DNA of 64,000 bases, taken from NCBI RefSeq assembly GCF_000365025.1, contig NZ_KB823011.1, forward strand, positions 62,001-126,000, read 5' to 3'. The notes beneath the pieces are model-generated. The model was not told where the DNA came from, ran no database searches, and saw only the letters and a list, made by a program, of their open reading frames with translations. The translations under genes and the position numbers were made by a program. Position 1 is the stretch's first letter; the number at the start of each line of letters is the position of its first letter. This document shows, piece after piece, positions 8,588 to 17,600 of the stretch. Source of the stretch: Robiginitomaculum antarcticum DSM 21748 (lineage in GTDB: Bacteria; Pseudomonadota; Alphaproteobacteria; Caulobacterales; Maricaulaceae).

Positions 8588-8638
8588 TCGGGCCGGTAAA
8601 TAACCGGCCCGATAGCACTGCCCGTCATTGACGGTGCA
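8588..8638 (+). promoter_or_regulatory. Two intercistronic hairpins
   Basis: The 118-base gap between the two ExbB genes holds a perfect 9-bp stem (TCGGGCCGG, loop TAAATAA, at 8588-8612) and a second hairpin (CTGC-CCGTC/GACGG-T-GCAG, at 8617-8638). Neither is followed by a T run, so they are not classic terminators. They may set mRNA processing or stability so that the long and short ExbB proteins are made in different amounts. Confidence 0.5.
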
Positions 8639-8696
8639 GGCCTCATTCCGACCCTTGTAAAAAGAGTTTTGTGACCACCGTTATCCGAGGATAAAA

Positions 8697-9227
8697 ATGG
8701 AATATCTTAATCCCGTTACTGCCATTGAAGGCTTACAGAACTTCCTCAATCAGGGCGGTCCTGTCTTGCTCGCTATCGCGCTCGCTGCCTTTGCGATGTT
8801 CTCGTTCGTTATGGAGCGTCTGGCCTATTACAGCATGGCCCATAAATCTGTTGTCAGTGGACTGCGTGAAGCCTGGCGGAACCGCGCCGAGCATAAAAGC
8901 TGGCGCGCTCATGCTATCCGCGATGAATATATTAGTGAAGTGAAGGCTAAGACCGAGGCCAATGTCGGCATAATTAAAACGCTAGTTGCCATTGCGCCTT
9001 TGCTGGGGTTGCTCGGAACAGTATACGGCATGATCACGGTTTTTGACGTGATGGCGCTGTCGGGCAGTTCATCTGCGCGTTTGATGGCTGAGGGCGTATT
9101 TCGCGCCACCATTCCAACCATGGCGGGTATGGTCGTTGCCTTGTTCGGCTTGTTTTTAAGTAATTACATTGAGCGCCGCGGACGCCGCGAAACCGCGACC
9201 TTCGCTGACTCACTGGAAATCGGCTAG
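8697..9227 (+). CDS. exbB: ExbB proton-channel protein (MotA/TolQ/ExbB family)
   Basis: A 176-residue inner-membrane protein that, with ExbD, converts proton flow into movement of TonB. The first transmembrane helix lies near residues 20-40 (VLLAIALAAFAMFSFVM). The conserved pair of helices is IAPLLGLLGTVYGMITVF (about 95-115) and TIPTMAGMVVALFGLFLSNYI (about 135-158). The start ATG follows GAGGA. It is shorter than E. coli ExbB, as is usual for the second ExbB of TonB2-type operons. It is co-linear with the exbD genes. Confidence 0.93.
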   Translation: MEYLNPVTAIEGLQNFLNQGGPVLLAIALAAFAMFSFVMERLAYYSMAHKSVVSGLREAWRNRAEHKSWRAHAIRDEYISEVKAKTEANVGIIKTLVAIAPLLGLLGTVYGMITVFDVMALSGSSSARLMAEGVFRATIPTMAGMVVALFGLFLSNYIERRGRRETATFADSLEIG

Positions 9228-9258
9228 CGCGCTGCGCGGCCTTTTGGAAGGATAGACT

Positions 9259-9675
9259 ATGAGACGCCGTAGAGGATCCGGAAACGACGAAGCCGAAGTT
9301 GATATGACGCCGATGCTCGACATCGTATTTATCATGCTTATTTTCTTTATCGTGACCGCAACATTTCTGGATGAAACCGGTAAAGATTTCACTCAGCCCC
9401 CACCGCCGCCGGATAAGGATATTCCGACGGAACCGAAGCCTGCTATCGTCGTGTTTGTAAATGGCGTAAATGGTTGTGCTGTGGACGGTATTCAAACCGA
9501 TTGTTCCACTGTGCCGCTACAGGTCGAGAAAGCCCGCGCTGAAAAAGCCGGCGCTGCGGTTATTCTGCGTATGGATGAGCGCGCTAAGCATCGCATCATG
9601 GTCGACATCAAGGAAGATCTGGATTCGACCAATACTGACAGCAAAATCGAAATCATTCCCGCTACTGATATTTAG
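9259..9675 (+). CDS. exbD: ExbD biopolymer transport protein, copy 1
   Basis: A 138-residue protein with one transmembrane helix (about residues 18-40) and a periplasmic domain. The family signature VDMTPMLDIVFIMLIFFIVTA contains the conserved membrane aspartate that carries protons. A proline run (TQPPPPPDKD) follows the membrane segment. The periplasmic part contains two cysteines (NGCAVDGIQTDCST), absent in the second copy, which could form a disulfide. The ATG is preceded by GAAGGA. Confidence 0.93.
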   Translation: MRRRRGSGNDEAEVDMTPMLDIVFIMLIFFIVTATFLDETGKDFTQPPPPPDKDIPTEPKPAIVVFVNGVNGCAVDGIQTDCSTVPLQVEKARAEKAGAAVILRMDERAKHRIMVDIKEDLDSTNTDSKIEIIPATDI

Positions 9676-9731
9676 ACAGTTAAGTATAGCAGCGGGTTTA
9701 CTTTCGCCGCTCATTGTGATAAGGTAACATT

Positions 9732-10127
9732 ATGGCTAGACGTAGACGCAATACAGAAGATGACGGCATGGAGCTAAACATGACGCCCATGCTGGACGTC
9801 GTTTTTATTCTACTTATCTTCTTCATCGTAACTTCGGTTTTTGTTAAAACGCCGGGAATTGATCCCAATATACCCGATTCGTCAGACTCTCTGGATTGGA
9901 AACCCGGTATTTTGATTGCCGTAAATTCTGAGGATGAAATTTGGATCGATAAGACGCCTTACACGCTTGAAGAGGCTGAACCGATTATCCGCGGCATGCG
10001 TGACGAAAACCCTAAAGCCCAAGGTATAATTCAAGGCGATGGCGACGCCAGTGTGGGGACGGTTATGCGGCTTCAGGATATGATGGTCGATCTGGGTATT
10101 GAAGTTTACATTAAGACCGAAGAGTAG
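9732..10127 (+). CDS. exbD: ExbD biopolymer transport protein, copy 2
   Basis: A 131-residue ExbD with the same N-terminal signature, ELNMTPMLDVVFILLIFFIVTS, including the membrane aspartate, and a periplasmic domain without cysteines. Two different ExbD proteins per operon are normal in this operon class and suggest a heterodimer in the ExbB pore. It starts 56 bases after copy 1 with AAGGTAAC upstream of the ATG. Confidence 0.93.
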   Translation: MARRRRNTEDDGMELNMTPMLDVVFILLIFFIVTSVFVKTPGIDPNIPDSSDSLDWKPGILIAVNSEDEIWIDKTPYTLEEAEPIIRGMRDENPKAQGIIQGDGDASVGTVMRLQDMMVDLGIEVYIKTEE

Positions 10128-10151
10128 ATTTAGGTTCGAAGGAACAAAACT

Positions 10152-10778
10152 ATGAATATTACACGCTGGATTATTGGCATTCCAATCGCTGCCGTTCTGA
10201 CTTACCTGCTCTTCGTTCTGATGATGGTTCTCATCGACGGTGAATGGGAAGCTCAAGAGAAGTCCGATATTGCCAAGTTCGAAATTGATCCAAAAGTTGA
10301 AGATTTAAAAGTTATCAAACGCGAAACTGTGATTGACGAAGTGCGCCGCGTAACAACGCCGCCGCCGCCGCCGCAAATTGAGCGTCAACAGGCTGTACAG
10401 CCTAATGAGCCGATTGCCACACTTGAGGGTGCTATCCCTGAGTTTGATGCGCCGAAAATCGACCGTCAAAGTTTTAAAATTGCGGTGTCAGACCGGGATG
10501 CTCAGCCTTTGGTGCGTATTCCGCCGTCTATGCCGCCTCGCGCCGAAAAGTCCGGTCATTGCCGGATGCGTTTTGATGTCAGCCCGCAAGGATCACCCTA
10601 TAATGTCGTCGCGACTTATTGCACGCAAAGCCTGTTTGAGCGCAATAGCGTCAAAGCTGTCGAGAAGTTTAAATATAACCCGAAAATGCAAGATGGTCAG
10701 GCTATTTCGCGCCGCGGCGTTGAAACAAAAATCACATTTCAACTTGCCGATGAACGCGGCAAAATCATTCCGGAATAA
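10152..10778 (+). CDS. tonB: TonB energy transducer
   Basis: A 208-residue protein with an N-terminal membrane helix (about residues 6-30), a proline run (TTPPPPPQIERQ, about 72-83), and a C-terminal TonB domain (about 125-205) with SGHCRMRFDVSPQG, the YC motif VVATYCTQSLFE and VEKFKYNP. TonB spans the periplasm and pulls on receptor TonB boxes. Two cysteines flank the start of the domain and are shared with the second TonB downstream. It lacks the long Pro-Lys spacer of E. coli TonB, as TonB2-type proteins do. The ATG follows GAAGGAA. Confidence 0.92.
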   Translation: MNITRWIIGIPIAAVLTYLLFVLMMVLIDGEWEAQEKSDIAKFEIDPKVEDLKVIKRETVIDEVRRVTTPPPPPQIERQQAVQPNEPIATLEGAIPEFDAPKIDRQSFKIAVSDRDAQPLVRIPPSMPPRAEKSGHCRMRFDVSPQGSPYNVVATYCTQSLFERNSVKAVEKFKYNPKMQDGQAISRRGVETKITFQLADERGKIIPE

Positions 10779-10843
10779 GCTGCCAAGCGCCTCTCAGATT
10801 TTCACGGCGTATCAGTCGTGAACCACATAAAGGTAACATCGTT

Positions 10844-12343
10844 ATGAAAAACCGTTTTTTAACATTATCGCTGGCCTGCGTTATGGGCGGCAGTGTTGTC
10901 ATGGCTCTGGCACCCTCTGCTGATGCGCAGCGCGCCCGCAGAGATGCGCCTGAAGAGGCTCCTGTTGCTGAAGGTCGCCAATTTGGCGCTGAAGCTGGTG
11001 AAAAAGTGAACGCGGCGCTTCAGGATATGAATGCCAATAATAACGGCGCTGCCGTTGCTAAGCTTAATGAAGCTTTAGCGCTTCCTGATCTCAATCCCTA
11101 TGAAAAAGCCACAATCCATCAGATGATGGGGTCGGCTTATTATGAGCAAAATCAATATGCGCGCGCAATCCAGTCCTTTGAAAGCTCAATTTCATCCGGT
11201 GGTTTATTACCGGCAGAGGCGACCAGTCTTCGCTTGAATATTGCTCAACTCCTCATTGCCAATGGCCGCCACGTTGAAGGCGCGACCATGCTGGAGAACT
11301 ATATTAATCAGGGTAATCCGGTGAAACCGGCTTATGTTGATATGCTTGTCGGCGCGTGGGTGCAGGCAGAAAATTACAACAAAGCCCTTCCCTGGGCCGA
11401 ACGCTGGTTCCGTGAAGCCAGCCCAAAAGAGCGTAAGCATTTTGATCTTCTTAATTTCCTCTACAATAATTTGGGAATGAAGGGCAAACAGTCCGATATT
11501 GTTTTGCAAATGATCAATAGATATCCGGGTGACCGCACATTATGGGACACTTTGGCCTCTATGATGCAGGAGGGCGGACGCGAACAGGATGCCTTTGAAA
11601 TTAACAAAATGCTCTATCTTGGCGGCGCAATGAAGAGTGAGCAGGACGTGATGAAAATCGTCCAATATTATTCTTTTTATGAAATGCCGTTCCAAGCGGC
11701 GAAGATTCTCGAACGGGAGATGAATGCTGGTGTAGTGCCGCGCACGACGGACCGCTTAGTGCTTCTGTCTGACCTTTTGCGCCAAGCGCGTGAATATAAG
11801 CGGGCCATACCCATTTTGGAATCTGCCGCCCAGCAGGCCGGGAGTTCGAAAGTCTACGCTCAGCTAGGCGAGGCGCTCAAAAATGAATCCCAATGCGGAA
11901 AAGCCGAGACGGCGTTCCGCAAAGCCATCGATTTGGGATATAACCGCGGTAAAGCGTGGAGCTATATTGCGACCTGCATTTACGAATCCAGTCAGGATGA
12001 AGAGCGCATTAGTTGCGATTGGTCGGAGCAGAGAAAGGCCAGTGCGCCGCGTAAGATTCTTCGTGATAAAGCTTATGCCGCCTTTGGTAATGTCCCAAGC
12101 GGCACGAGAGATGGATCCGATGCTGCAAAATGGCGTCAATTTATCAAGGCCGAGGAAAGACAAATCGCGGACCGGTGTGAATTCGAACTTAATGTTGAGA
12201 AAGAACAATGCTTCGGCGCGATCGAGAATGCGTATAATTCGAAATTCCTGAACGAAGGTAAGGTCGTTATTGACGAGAAATGCCAGCCTTTCAAAGCCGA
12301 GTTCGACAGATTATACCGGACAAGTGCTAAAAAAGAAGGTTAA
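10844..12343 (+). CDS. TPR protein of the TonB energisation operon
   Basis: A 499-residue exported protein with a signal peptide (about residues 1-28, ending APSADAQ) and tetratricopeptide-like helices over most of its length; one clear unit is KATIHQMMGSAYYEQNQYARAIQSFE. A TPR protein closes this operon class in many bacteria and is thought to be a periplasmic scaffold for the TonB system; that role is inferred from context. The C-terminus (about 390-499) holds several cysteines (ATCIYES, ISCDWS, DRCEFEL, EQCFGAI, EKCQPF), which could be disulfide-bonded. A terminator follows. Confidence 0.85.
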   Translation: MKNRFLTLSLACVMGGSVVMALAPSADAQRARRDAPEEAPVAEGRQFGAEAGEKVNAALQDMNANNNGAAVAKLNEALALPDLNPYEKATIHQMMGSAYYEQNQYARAIQSFESSISSGGLLPAEATSLRLNIAQLLIANGRHVEGATMLENYINQGNPVKPAYVDMLVGAWVQAENYNKALPWAERWFREASPKERKHFDLLNFLYNNLGMKGKQSDIVLQMINRYPGDRTLWDTLASMMQEGGREQDAFEINKMLYLGGAMKSEQDVMKIVQYYSFYEMPFQAAKILEREMNAGVVPRTTDRLVLLSDLLRQAREYKRAIPILESAAQQAGSSKVYAQLGEALKNESQCGKAETAFRKAIDLGYNRGKAWSYIATCIYESSQDEERISCDWSEQRKASAPRKILRDKAYAAFGNVPSGTRDGSDAAKWRQFIKAEERQIADRCEFELNVEKEQCFGAIENAYNSKFLNEGKVVIDEKCQPFKAEFDRLYRTSAKKEG

Positions 12344-12363
12344 CTTTCTTTACAGTGCTTAAT

Positions 12364-12393
12364 CAAACCCGGCGGTTTCGCCGGGTTTTTTTG
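12364..12393 (+). terminator. Rho-independent terminator of the TonB operon
   Basis: The stem AAACCCGGCG / CGCCGGGTTT with a short GTTT loop is followed by a run of T. It lies about 20 bases after the TPR gene stop codon. It separates the operon from the second TonB gene. Confidence 0.88.
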
Positions 12394-12421
12394 TGGTTCA
12401 ACCGCAATATTCAGAATCTCC

Positions 12422-12450
12422 TTTCAATCATGTATGTTATGTTATATAAT
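12422..12450 (+). promoter_or_regulatory. Possible promoter of the second tonB gene
   Basis: A perfect -10 box TATAAT (12445-12450) has a weak -35 (TTTCAA, 12422-12427) at 17-bp spacing. The -10 lies inside a small inverted repeat, GTTATATAATAAC. A very strong ribosome-binding site (AGGAGG) follows before the ATG at 12474. Confidence 0.45.
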
Positions 12451-12473
12451 AACTTATATTTATAGGAGGAGTT

Positions 12474-13097
12474 ATGTCTAAACGTCATGTCATTGTTTTA
12501 CCCTTTGCCGCGCTCGCAACGGGCGGTGTATTTATGTTAATGACCGCACTGATTGATGCGCAGTGGGTACCGCAAGACACAGCACAAGACCTTAAATATG
12601 AGATCAATCCTGTCGTTGAGGATATTAATCCTTTCATAAAAACGATTGATCTCAAGATAATAGATCATGTCGAAATCCCGCCGCCGCCGCCGCTCATTGA
12701 CAGGCAGCCGCGTATACGCCCGTCGGAGCCTTTGCCGACATATACTGAACTTATTCCCATAATACCCAATCCGGATATTAGTGACCTAAGGCCGGTCATT
12801 TACACCCCGGATAGCGAAGAGAAACCGTTGGTGCGCGTGCCGCCGGTAATGCCATCGCGGGCGGAGCGCAGCGGTCACTGTATCGTGAGGTTCGAGGTTA
12901 ACGCCGAGGGTGCGCCGTATAATATTTCAACGCCTTATTGTTCGCAGCCTATATTTACGCGCCCGACCATCAAAGCTGTCGGGGGCTGGCGATACCGTCC
13001 GGCCGTGAGCGGCGGCGCGGCAATATCCTCACGCTCCATCGAAACGCGGGTGAGTTTTAATTTGAATGATGAAAATGGCCGCCTTATTCCCGAATGA
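12474..13097 (+). CDS. Second TonB energy transducer
   Basis: A 207-residue paralogue of the TonB at 10152. It has an N-terminal membrane helix (about 6-28), the proline run IPPPPPLIDRQ, and a C-terminal domain with SGHCIVRFEVNAEG, TPYCSQPIF and VGGWRYRP. The layout and the two cysteines are the same, so a tandem duplication is likely. Unlike the first copy it sits after the operon terminator, with its own -10 box and AGGAGG ribosome-binding site, so it can be expressed separately. It might serve a different receptor subset. It is convergent with oligopeptidase B, 12 bases away. Confidence 0.88.
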   Translation: MSKRHVIVLPFAALATGGVFMLMTALIDAQWVPQDTAQDLKYEINPVVEDINPFIKTIDLKIIDHVEIPPPPPLIDRQPRIRPSEPLPTYTELIPIIPNPDISDLRPVIYTPDSEEKPLVRVPPVMPSRAERSGHCIVRFEVNAEGAPYNISTPYCSQPIFTRPTIKAVGGWRYRPAVSGGAAISSRSIETRVSFNLNDENGRLIPE

Positions 13098-13109
13098 TAA
13101 CGGTGCGGG

Positions 13110-15230
13110 CTAAGCTTTAGGCGTCTCCGGCGCGCCAATAGCGGCAATGGCAAAGGCATATTCCAGAGCCACTTCTTTAAGGCGGGTATAGCGCCCGCTC
13201 TCACCCTGATGTCCCGCATCCATATTGATTTTCAGCACAATAGGGGCTTTGCCCGTCTGGTGTTCGCGCAATTTGGCCGCCCATTTGGCCGGCTCCCAAT
13301 AGGTGACGCGCGGATCGGAGAGCCCGCCGGTAATGAGTACAGGCGGATAGGCGGCGTCGACAATATTATCATAAGGTGAATAGGATGCAATGCGGTCATA
13401 TGCCTGCGAGTCTGAGACAGGATTTCCCCATTCAGGCCATTCCGGCGGCGTGAGGGGGAGGGTTTTATCGCTCATAGTGGTGAGGACATCAACGAATGGG
13501 ACGGCGCCGATGACCGCGCCAAACAGGCCGGGCGCCTGATTGAGCGCCGCGCCCACAAGCAGCCCTCCCGCCGATCCGCCATGGGCCACAATGTGGCCTT
13601 TTGATGTATATCCGCGCGCCACGAGAGCCCGGCCACAATCAACATAGTCGTCAAATGTCGCCTGCTTAGTCTCTAACTTGCCTTTCAGGTACCAGTCATA
13701 GCCCTTGGCTTTACTGCCGCGAATATGGGCGATGGCATATATAAATCCGCGGTCGACAAGTGACAGAATAGAGGTTCTGAAACTGGCAGGAATTGTAATG
13801 CCGTATGAGCCGTAGCCATAGAGCAGGCAGGGCGCGCTGCCGTCCAGTTTCAGGCCACTGCGATAGAGAAGCGTGACCGGGATGCTCTCCCCGTCGCGCG
13901 CCTGAATGTGGATGCGCTCGCATGTATAATCGTCGGGATTATGCCCTGAGGGAACCTGGGTAATTTTGCGAACAATTCGCTCACGCGTTTCCATATTATA
14001 ATCAATAACCTGCCCGGGCTGCACTGGAGAGCTATAGGTGAAACGCAGCCATGGCGTGTCAAATTCATATCCTCCCATGAAGCCGAGCGAATAGGCGGCG
14101 TCGTCAAATGTGATGACGTGCTCTTCACCGGTGTTAATATGATGGACAATAATTTGAGGAAGCGCATCTTTGCGCTCCAGCCGCACCATGAAGTTTTGGA
14201 AGACTTCAATGCCGAGTATTAATGTGCCGGGGCGGTGAGGGATAAACTCTTCCCACGCGGCGCGTTCCGGATGTCCTGCGGGGGCGCGCATAATTTTGAA
14301 ATCAACCGCGCCGCCTTCATTTGTAATTATGTAAAATGCATCCGGGTGATCATGGACAGAGTATTCATGCCCCGCGCTGCGCGGTTCGACCATGCGTGGC
14401 GCGGCGTGTGGATCACGGGCATTAATGAGGAGGGTTTCGCCGCTCGTATGATCATGGGCGCTGATTTCAATAAATTGGCGTGCATCACTATTGCCTATAC
14501 CCACAAACAATCCCGGATCGGTTTCTTCATAGACGAGTTCGGGCGCAGCATCTGTGTGAACATTGCGGCGGTATACTTTGCACGGCCTATGATTATCATC
14601 ACGCTCTACCCAATACAGGGTTTCGTTATCCTCGGCCCAGATGAGGTTTCCCGTAGATTTGGTAATACCCAGAGCGGCCGGCTCTGCGCCGTCAATCTTG
14701 CGTAGATATACGGCGTAATCTTCCGATCCTGTTTTATCCAGACTATAGGCCAGCCAATCATGTTTCGGGCTGTGATTGACATCACCCAGATCGAAATAGG
14801 TGCACCCCTGCGCCAGCGCATCGGCGTCAAGCAATACGGTATCATCGACGCTATCTTTTGCGCGGCGGAAATATAGCCCGTATTGATCGCCGGGCCGGAA
14901 CCGCGCGCCATAGAGGTAATCGTCATGAGGGGCGGGGACACTGCTGTCATCGTCTTTGATGCGGCCTTTCATCTCTTCGAAAACGGCGGTTTTCAAATCA
15001 GATAACGGCGCGGTTACGGTCTCCATATAGGCATTTTCGGCTTCTAAGTGATCACGGATTGGCGCGGGCAGGGCAGCCGCATCAGCCATCACCTCTTGCC
15101 AATTATCAGCCCGCATCCAGGCATAATCATCAATACGTGTTTTGCCGTGCAGGCAAATGGACAGAGGCTGTTTGCGTGCTCGCGGCGCTGTCGCAGTCAG
15201 CTCAAATAGTGAGAATGTGTCATGTGTCAT
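13110..15230 (-). CDS. ptrB: Oligopeptidase B (prolyl oligopeptidase family, S9A)
   Basis: A 706-residue serine peptidase that cuts small peptides after basic residues. The N-terminal seven-bladed propeller (about residues 70-410) is followed by the alpha/beta-hydrolase domain. The nucleophile lies in GGSAGG (about S553), the acid in LSDPRVTYWEP (about D639) and the histidine in MDAGHQGESG (about H674). The usual opening motif RIDDYAWMR is present at about residue 32. Length and motifs match the family. No signal peptide is seen, so it is cytoplasmic. It is monocistronic, convergent with the second tonB. Confidence 0.95.
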   Translation of the reverse strand: MTHDTFSLFELTATAPRARKQPLSICLHGKTRIDDYAWMRADNWQEVMADAAALPAPIRDHLEAENAYMETVTAPLSDLKTAVFEEMKGRIKDDDSSVPAPHDDYLYGARFRPGDQYGLYFRRAKDSVDDTVLLDADALAQGCTYFDLGDVNHSPKHDWLAYSLDKTGSEDYAVYLRKIDGAEPAALGITKSTGNLIWAEDNETLYWVERDDNHRPCKVYRRNVHTDAAPELVYEETDPGLFVGIGNSDARQFIEISAHDHTSGETLLINARDPHAAPRMVEPRSAGHEYSVHDHPDAFYIITNEGGAVDFKIMRAPAGHPERAAWEEFIPHRPGTLILGIEVFQNFMVRLERKDALPQIIVHHINTGEEHVITFDDAAYSLGFMGGYEFDTPWLRFTYSSPVQPGQVIDYNMETRERIVRKITQVPSGHNPDDYTCERIHIQARDGESIPVTLLYRSGLKLDGSAPCLLYGYGSYGITIPASFRTSILSLVDRGFIYAIAHIRGSKAKGYDWYLKGKLETKQATFDDYVDCGRALVARGYTSKGHIVAHGGSAGGLLVGAALNQAPGLFGAVIGAVPFVDVLTTMSDKTLPLTPPEWPEWGNPVSDSQAYDRIASYSPYDNIVDAAYPPVLITGGLSDPRVTYWEPAKWAAKLREHQTGKAPIVLKINMDAGHQGESGRYTRLKEVALEYAFAIAAIGAPETPKA

Positions 15231-15341
15231 GGCGCCTGTATGGCGACAAAGACGGGTGGGTTAAACCCCTTATTTTACCGAGGAAAGTGACGATTAGTTA
15301 ACGCATATAGGCTAAAATTAACCAAACTTCGAAGGCCCCCT

Positions 15342-16661
15342 ATGCCTAATCCTTTGCCAGCTTCGCTTCCGCAAGCCTCTATGGCTGCGCCGATCACGCC
15401 AGCGCATCCCGTATTGCAGCCGCTGCCTATAGAGCAAAAGCCAGCGCCGTCCGGCGGCGCCCTCAATCTGACTGATGAGGCTGAGCCTTCCGCCTTGCCG
15501 GATGTGCGCCGGGCTCTCGTTAAACGCCTGGCTGATGTCATATGCATTCCGGCCAGCCAGCTCACGCCGCAAGAACGTTATATGGCCGGAGATGTCTTAG
15601 TCGAACTTCTGCGTGATGCGGATGTGACAATGCGCGAATCCGTCGCCAAGCGTTTGGTTATGCTCAATGAAGCGCCGCGGACCATCCTTCTAATCTTGGC
15701 CAAGGACGAATATTGCGTCGCGCGCCACATCCTTGAGAAGAGCAAAAGCCTCACCGATAGCGACCTCATACATATTGCCCGTCAAGTCAGCATGAAGCAT
15801 CGCAAGATGATGGCGCTGCGCCGTCATCTCTCAGATGCCGTGGTTGATGTGCTTGCCGAATATTTGGAAGAAGACGTCATTAATACGCTCCTCAAAAATA
15901 AGGGTGCAAATTTCAGTGAAAAGACAATTCAGCGGATAATGACCGTGTCGCGAAATAGGCCTGATTATGTCAATCTGCTCATTAAGCGCGACGAAACACG
16001 GCCCTTTCACGGCCTGACCATGTTCTGGTGGGCGGACCAGGCGGCGCGTAAGGTTATTTTGCACCGATTTGCCGTGACGCGCACGGTGTTACAGGAAAGC
16101 TGTTTTGACCTCTACCCCGTCGCCGCGGCGCAGGGGTGGAATGACGCGGCTGTCCGCAAAGCGCTTCAATTTATAGAGCGGCGTCAACGCAATCGCGCCG
16201 CCATTGCACGTAGCGACTTTGAGTCGTTGGAAAGCGCGGTTGAGCTTGCTGCCGAAAACGGCATGACACGGGAAATGGCCGAAGAAATTTCTCACATGTC
16301 CGGGATTAAGCCGGCGACGGGCGCCCAGATCATGTCCGATGAAACGGGTGAGGCGCTGGCCATATTATGCAAGGCGCCGGGGCTTAAGCGTAGATATCTC
16401 ACATTGATGTGGCGCGCATTGCGCCGCGATACGGGAACGGAGGAGACTCCCAGCGCTGAACTGGCAGCCATTATCGCAACTTATGATTCCATATCAACAG
16501 ATAAGGCGCAGACCGTATTGAGGTACTGGAACTGGTCATTGACCAGTGCTTTAAATGCGGAAGTCCTGCAATATATCAAGCGCGGCGTTGTCCCCAATGA
16601 GTCGGAACACGGCGCAGCTGCGGTCACAGCGGCGCTGGTTTTCGGACATAAACGCGGATAA
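15342..16661 (+). CDS. DUF2336 domain protein
   Basis: A 439-residue alphaproteobacterial protein of unknown function. The proline/alanine-rich N-terminus (about 1-45) is likely disordered. The DUF2336 helical-repeat region follows (about 60-300), with segments such as TMRESVAKRLVMLNEAP and DLIHIARQVSMKHRKMMALR that look like HEAT-type repeats. It has no signal peptide or membrane helix. The ATG is supported by GAAGG. It is flanked upstream by an AT-rich gap of 111 bases holding TTAAC motifs. In Caulobacter relatives, members have been linked to surface attachment and motility control; no such link can be shown here. Confidence 0.85.
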   Translation: MPNPLPASLPQASMAAPITPAHPVLQPLPIEQKPAPSGGALNLTDEAEPSALPDVRRALVKRLADVICIPASQLTPQERYMAGDVLVELLRDADVTMRESVAKRLVMLNEAPRTILLILAKDEYCVARHILEKSKSLTDSDLIHIARQVSMKHRKMMALRRHLSDAVVDVLAEYLEEDVINTLLKNKGANFSEKTIQRIMTVSRNRPDYVNLLIKRDETRPFHGLTMFWWADQAARKVILHRFAVTRTVLQESCFDLYPVAAAQGWNDAAVRKALQFIERRQRNRAAIARSDFESLESAVELAAENGMTREMAEEISHMSGIKPATGAQIMSDETGEALAILCKAPGLKRRYLTLMWRALRRDTGTEETPSAELAAIIATYDSISTDKAQTVLRYWNWSLTSALNAEVLQYIKRGVVPNESEHGAAAVTAALVFGHKRG

Positions 16662-16773
16662 AGTTATCCCCAGAATTTATGAGTCAATTCGCGCTCCTTT
16701 AGGGTTGGCGCAGCCTGCGCGCTCCGCTATCACCTAGGTCAACTTGCGCGGCCAGATGGAGGGATTAGCGTCA

Positions 16774-17274
16774 ATGAAATATGCGCTTATTCTCGCTGTA
16801 ACTTTGGCCGGATATTGGCTCACTCTGTCCGGATATCTGCATGAGCCTCTTATCTTATTCTTTGGCGCCGTGTCGGTCGCATTTGCTGTCGGCCTCGCGG
16901 CGCGAATGAAAATATTGGATAGTGAAACCGTCCCTTATTTAAATACAGCCAAGACCCTGACCTATTTTATTTGGCTGTTTCGCGAAGTGGTGAAAGCCAA
17001 TATGGCCGTTATCAAAGCCGTGCTCTCGCCGGAGTTAAAAATCTCGCCGAGCATGATTATGGTTCCCACGCGGCAGGACACTGATATTGGCAGAACAATG
17101 TTTGCCAATTCGATTACTTTGACCCCCGGAACAGTCTCTGTCGACGTCACTGAAGACGGCATTCTGGTTCATGCGCTTCTGTCGGAAATGGCTAACCCTG
17201 ACGATTTTATGGATATGGGTGAGCGGTCAGGCTGGTCTGTCGGCGAGTCGTCAAAATCGGATGAGGCCTCATAA
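16774..17274 (+). CDS. mrpE: Mrp antiporter subunit E
   Basis: A 166-residue membrane subunit of the multi-subunit Na+(K+)/H+ antiporter. Two N-terminal hydrophobic segments (about 3-22 and 26-48) are followed by a conserved amphipathic part (TAKTLTYFIWLFREVVKANMAVIKAVL) and the MrpE hallmark IGRTMFANSITLTPGTVSVDV. I chose the ATG at 16774 because GGAGGG lies 10 bases upstream; an earlier in-frame TTG (16744) would place the ribosome-binding site inside the gene. It opens a ten-gene operon that runs to 24733. Confidence 0.93.
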   Translation: MKYALILAVTLAGYWLTLSGYLHEPLILFFGAVSVAFAVGLAARMKILDSETVPYLNTAKTLTYFIWLFREVVKANMAVIKAVLSPELKISPSMIMVPTRQDTDIGRTMFANSITLTPGTVSVDVTEDGILVHALLSEMANPDDFMDMGERSGWSVGESSKSDEAS

Positions 17275-17276
17275 AT

Positions 17277-17600
17277 ATGGCAAATCTGGTCATGATTTAT
17301 ATTTCTCTTATTGGCGCAATTGGCATGCTGATCGGTATGGGGCTTTTGCTCGGCCGCTCTATAGTCGGCCCGAGCTTTTATGACCGCGCTTTGGCTGTGA
17401 ACAGTTTCGGCACGAAAGCCGTACTTTTCCTGTGTTTGTTCAGCCTGATCATTGGACGGTCTGACGGCGTTGATATTGCGATTTTATACGCGCTAATGAA
17501 TTTTATCGCGACGATCGCCATCTTGAAATTCTTCCGTTACCGCGCGCTTGATGTGCCTCTGGCCCAACGTCCCGAAAAGAGTGGAGGCCGCCGTGGCTGA
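17277..17600 (+). CDS. mrpF: Mrp antiporter subunit F
   Basis: A 107-residue membrane protein with three helices (about 5-25, 42-58 and 62-80). It contains the family segments GRSIVGPSFYDRALAVNSFGTK and DVAIL-type (VDIAILYALMNFIATIAILKFF). It starts two bases after mrpE and overlaps the start of mrpG by 8 bases, so expression is likely coupled. Role: small structural subunit of the Mrp complex, which swaps cytoplasmic Na+ or K+ for protons. Confidence 0.93.
   Translation: MANLVMIYISLIGAIGMLIGMGLLLGRSIVGPSFYDRALAVNSFGTKAVLFLCLFSLIIGRSDGVDIAILYALMNFIATIAILKFFRYRALDVPLAQRPEKSGGRRG

Noticed and set aside
16667-16675. DnaA box TTATCCCCA after the DUF2336 gene
   Set aside because: It has one mismatch, stands alone and overlaps no promoter of interest.
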